A stretch of 20,374 nt of DNA, taken from the IMG/VR virus record IMGVR_UViG_3300043786_000366, positions 1 to 20,374 of that record. One strand, written 5' to 3'. The notes under the pieces were generated by a model, which saw only the letters and a program-made list of their open reading frames with translations, searched no databases and was not told where the DNA came from. Origin of the DNA: a virus. Shown in pieces: positions 19,603-20,374 of the stretch. The translations under genes and the position numbers were made by a program. The stretch's first letter is position 1. Every line of letters starts with the position of its first letter.

Positions 19603-19768
19603 ACACAAAATCAGACTGAATGTCTCGTTTTTTATGGACGAGATGGATGGAGAACCCGAGGATTCCGCTGGAATTGCCGTAGAAATTTTGGAATGGCTAC
19701 TGCGTGAAAACACGGCGTGGGAAATTGCCGATGTGGGAGTGAGTATGTGTTATGAAGTCCAGTCCTAG
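19595..19768 (+). CDS. Small 57-residue protein, GTG start
   Basis: GTG at 19595 follows AAGGAGG by 6 nt and gives MSKHKIRLNVSFFMDEMDGEPEDSAGIAVEILEWLLRENTAWEIADVGVSMCYEVQS. It is an acidic alpha-beta protein of unknown family. It overlaps both the previous gene (8 nt) and the next (17 nt), consistent with tight coupling. Confidence 0.6.
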   Translation: MSKHKIRLNVSFFMDEMDGEPEDSAGIAVEILEWLLRENTAWEIADVGVSMCYEVQS

Positions 19769-19943
19769 TCAGGCAATCGGTGGGGGACGAAAGTCCCCCA
19801 CCACTAAACCGTTTCCGAAGGGGACGAAGTTCACTTGCCCCAAGTGTGATACTTGGGTACAGGTTCACATACCAATCAAGTTCCAACCTGAATGCACAAA
19901 GCATACGGGTGGTGTAATCAAGATGCAGGAGGCATCCAAATGA
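19752..19943 (+). CDS. Small zinc-finger-like protein
   Basis: This 63-residue protein is MKSSPSQAIGGGRKSPTTKPFPKGTKFTCPKCDTWVQVHIPIKFQPECTKHTGGVIKMQEASK. It contains one CPKC knuckle plus a downstream C and H (ECTKH) that could complete a zinc site, a short zinc-ribbon pattern. The Ser/Lys/Thr-rich N-terminus is probably disordered. The SD (GGGAG) is rather far (12 nt), so coupling with the upstream gene is likely. The coding sequence contains a strong GNRA hairpin at 19779-19802. It overlaps the next gene as ATGA. Confidence 0.6.
   Translation: MKSSPSQAIGGGRKSPTTKPFPKGTKFTCPKCDTWVQVHIPIKFQPECTKHTGGVIKMQEASK
19779..19802 (+). other. 10-bp GNRA hairpin inside a coding region
   Basis: Arms 19779-19788 and 19793-19802 pair perfectly and close a GAAA tetraloop, 27 nt after the start codon at 19752. 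Such a stable stem in a coding region may control translation or mRNA stability. It is not a hammerhead, although it contains the string GGACGAAA. Confidence 0.5.
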
Positions 19944-20107
19944 AACATAAAGAATCAGTCCAATGCTTAGCCGAAGGCTGCTCCAAGCAGTATCAGGTCA
20001 TAGTTGCCGAGTTCCCGTGGCTGCTATGCAAACGCTGTAGCACGACACGAAAATCAAGAATCATGTGCAAACGCCCAAAGGAGGCTGATTATGCAACAGC
20101 AAGATGA
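19940..20107 (+). CDS. Small zinc-ribbon protein
   Basis: ATG 19940 overlaps the previous stop (ATGA), with AGGAGG 7 nt upstream; the frame to 19892 is not preferred. The product is 55 residues, MKHKESVQCLAEGCSKQYQVIVAEFPWLLCKRCSTTRKSRIMCKRPKEADYATAR. CLAEGC (C-x4-C) and CKRC (C-x2-C) are separated by a beta-hairpin-like VIVAEFPWLL, a zinc-ribbon pattern. Tail is basic. Possibly a nucleic-acid-binding regulator. Function unknown. Confidence 0.62.
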   Translation: MKHKESVQCLAEGCSKQYQVIVAEFPWLLCKRCSTTRKSRIMCKRPKEADYATAR

Positions 20108-20374
20108 TTTGTCCGATGTCATCCCACTAGGTATCACCATCGGTATAACCGATGGCGTACAAGAAATGTGGATGGGTCGCCGTATCTGCCAAATCCAAGG
20201 CTACGGCGAGGAAGGATGGACAACGGAAATGATGTTGGACTATTTCACCGACTTGTGCCGAGTTTATGATGCTTGGGCAGACTCCAAGGCACCGTGGGTT
20301 ATCCCCGAGAATTGGGATGATGTTGCGTTGCCAGCCGATGTCAACAACTCCAAGCATCCCGACCTCAGAGATTA
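20091..20374 (+). CDS. Unknown acidic protein, cut by the window edge
   Basis: ATG 20091 follows AGGAGG (8-nt spacing). The frame stays open for 94 codons to the edge: MQQQDDLSDVIPLGITIGITDGVQEMWMGRRICQIQGYGEEGWTTEMMLDYFTDLCRVYDAWADSKAPWVIPENWDDVALPADVNN. It is rich in Trp and acidic residues. No family recognised. It overlaps the previous gene by 17 nt. Confidence 0.6.
   Translation, partial: MQQQDDLSDVIPLGITIGITDGVQEMWMGRRICQIQGYGEEGWTTEMMLDYFTDLCRVYDAWADSKAPWVIPENWDDVALPADVNNSKHPDLRD

Noticed and set aside
19756-19802. Fifth hammerhead near GGACGAAA
   Set aside because: GAAA is the loop of a simple 10-bp hairpin; no stem III ending in UH and no CTGANGA follow.

Overview
The window is part of a tailed dsDNA bacteriophage genome (Caudoviricetes). 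A complete head and packaging set is recognisable: small and large terminase subunits, P22-like portal, scaffold and HK97-fold capsid. With it come a lysis pair and several Gly-rich or collagen-like fibre proteins. The small 'WKQTS...YAGIGDTYD' proteins, the DUF6496/DUF5872-type basic proteins and the Gly-rich fibres resemble environmental (marine or freshwater) phages. Nothing in the sequence fixes the host. Strong AGGAGG ribosome-binding sites point to a host with ordinary Shine-Dalgarno initiation.

Layout. Positions 1-12787 are a leftward late operon. In transcription order it encodes: small terminase, Ig-like fibre protein, collagen-like fibre, GT2 glycosyltransferase, structural protein, Gly-rich fibre, small WKQTS protein, second Gly-rich fibre, second small WKQTS protein, holin-like protein, lysozyme-like protein, TerL, zinc-ribbon protein, small membrane protein, portal, scaffold, major capsid and two basic proteins. 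Many junctions are TAATG stop/start overlaps. A divergent region (12788-12927) separates this from a short rightward operon of small, mostly basic proteins (12928-14266). A gene-free stretch of about 1.15 kb (14267-15432) follows. It holds tandem hairpins and then a dense series of stems, including a long-range pseudoknot, that looks like a large structured noncoding RNA. From 15433 rightward runs an accessory operon: a small protein, a CobS/MoxR-like AAA+ ATPase, its probable VWA-like partner, and a run of small unknown, membrane and zinc-ribbon proteins to the window end.

The most striking system is in the rightward accessory operon. Four complete type II hammerhead ribozymes (15625-15684, 17977-18040, 18248-18312, 18902-18956) each occupy an intergenic gap. 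Each is followed 12-13 nt later by a small hairpin carrying the Shine-Dalgarno sequence, then the ATG. Predicted cleavage leaves each downstream mRNA with a 57-61 nt leader that begins in a 6-bp hairpin (stem I). Each upstream mRNA ends in a 7-11 bp hairpin (stem III). The array therefore looks like an RNA-only device that cuts a polycistronic phage transcript into hairpin-capped units. All four stem II strands are the same GGAC/GTCC, so strands from neighbouring ribozymes could also pair around a gene, allowing religation into circular mRNAs. A fifth gap (17026-17099) has a 12-bp plain hairpin in the same position relative to the SD hairpin.
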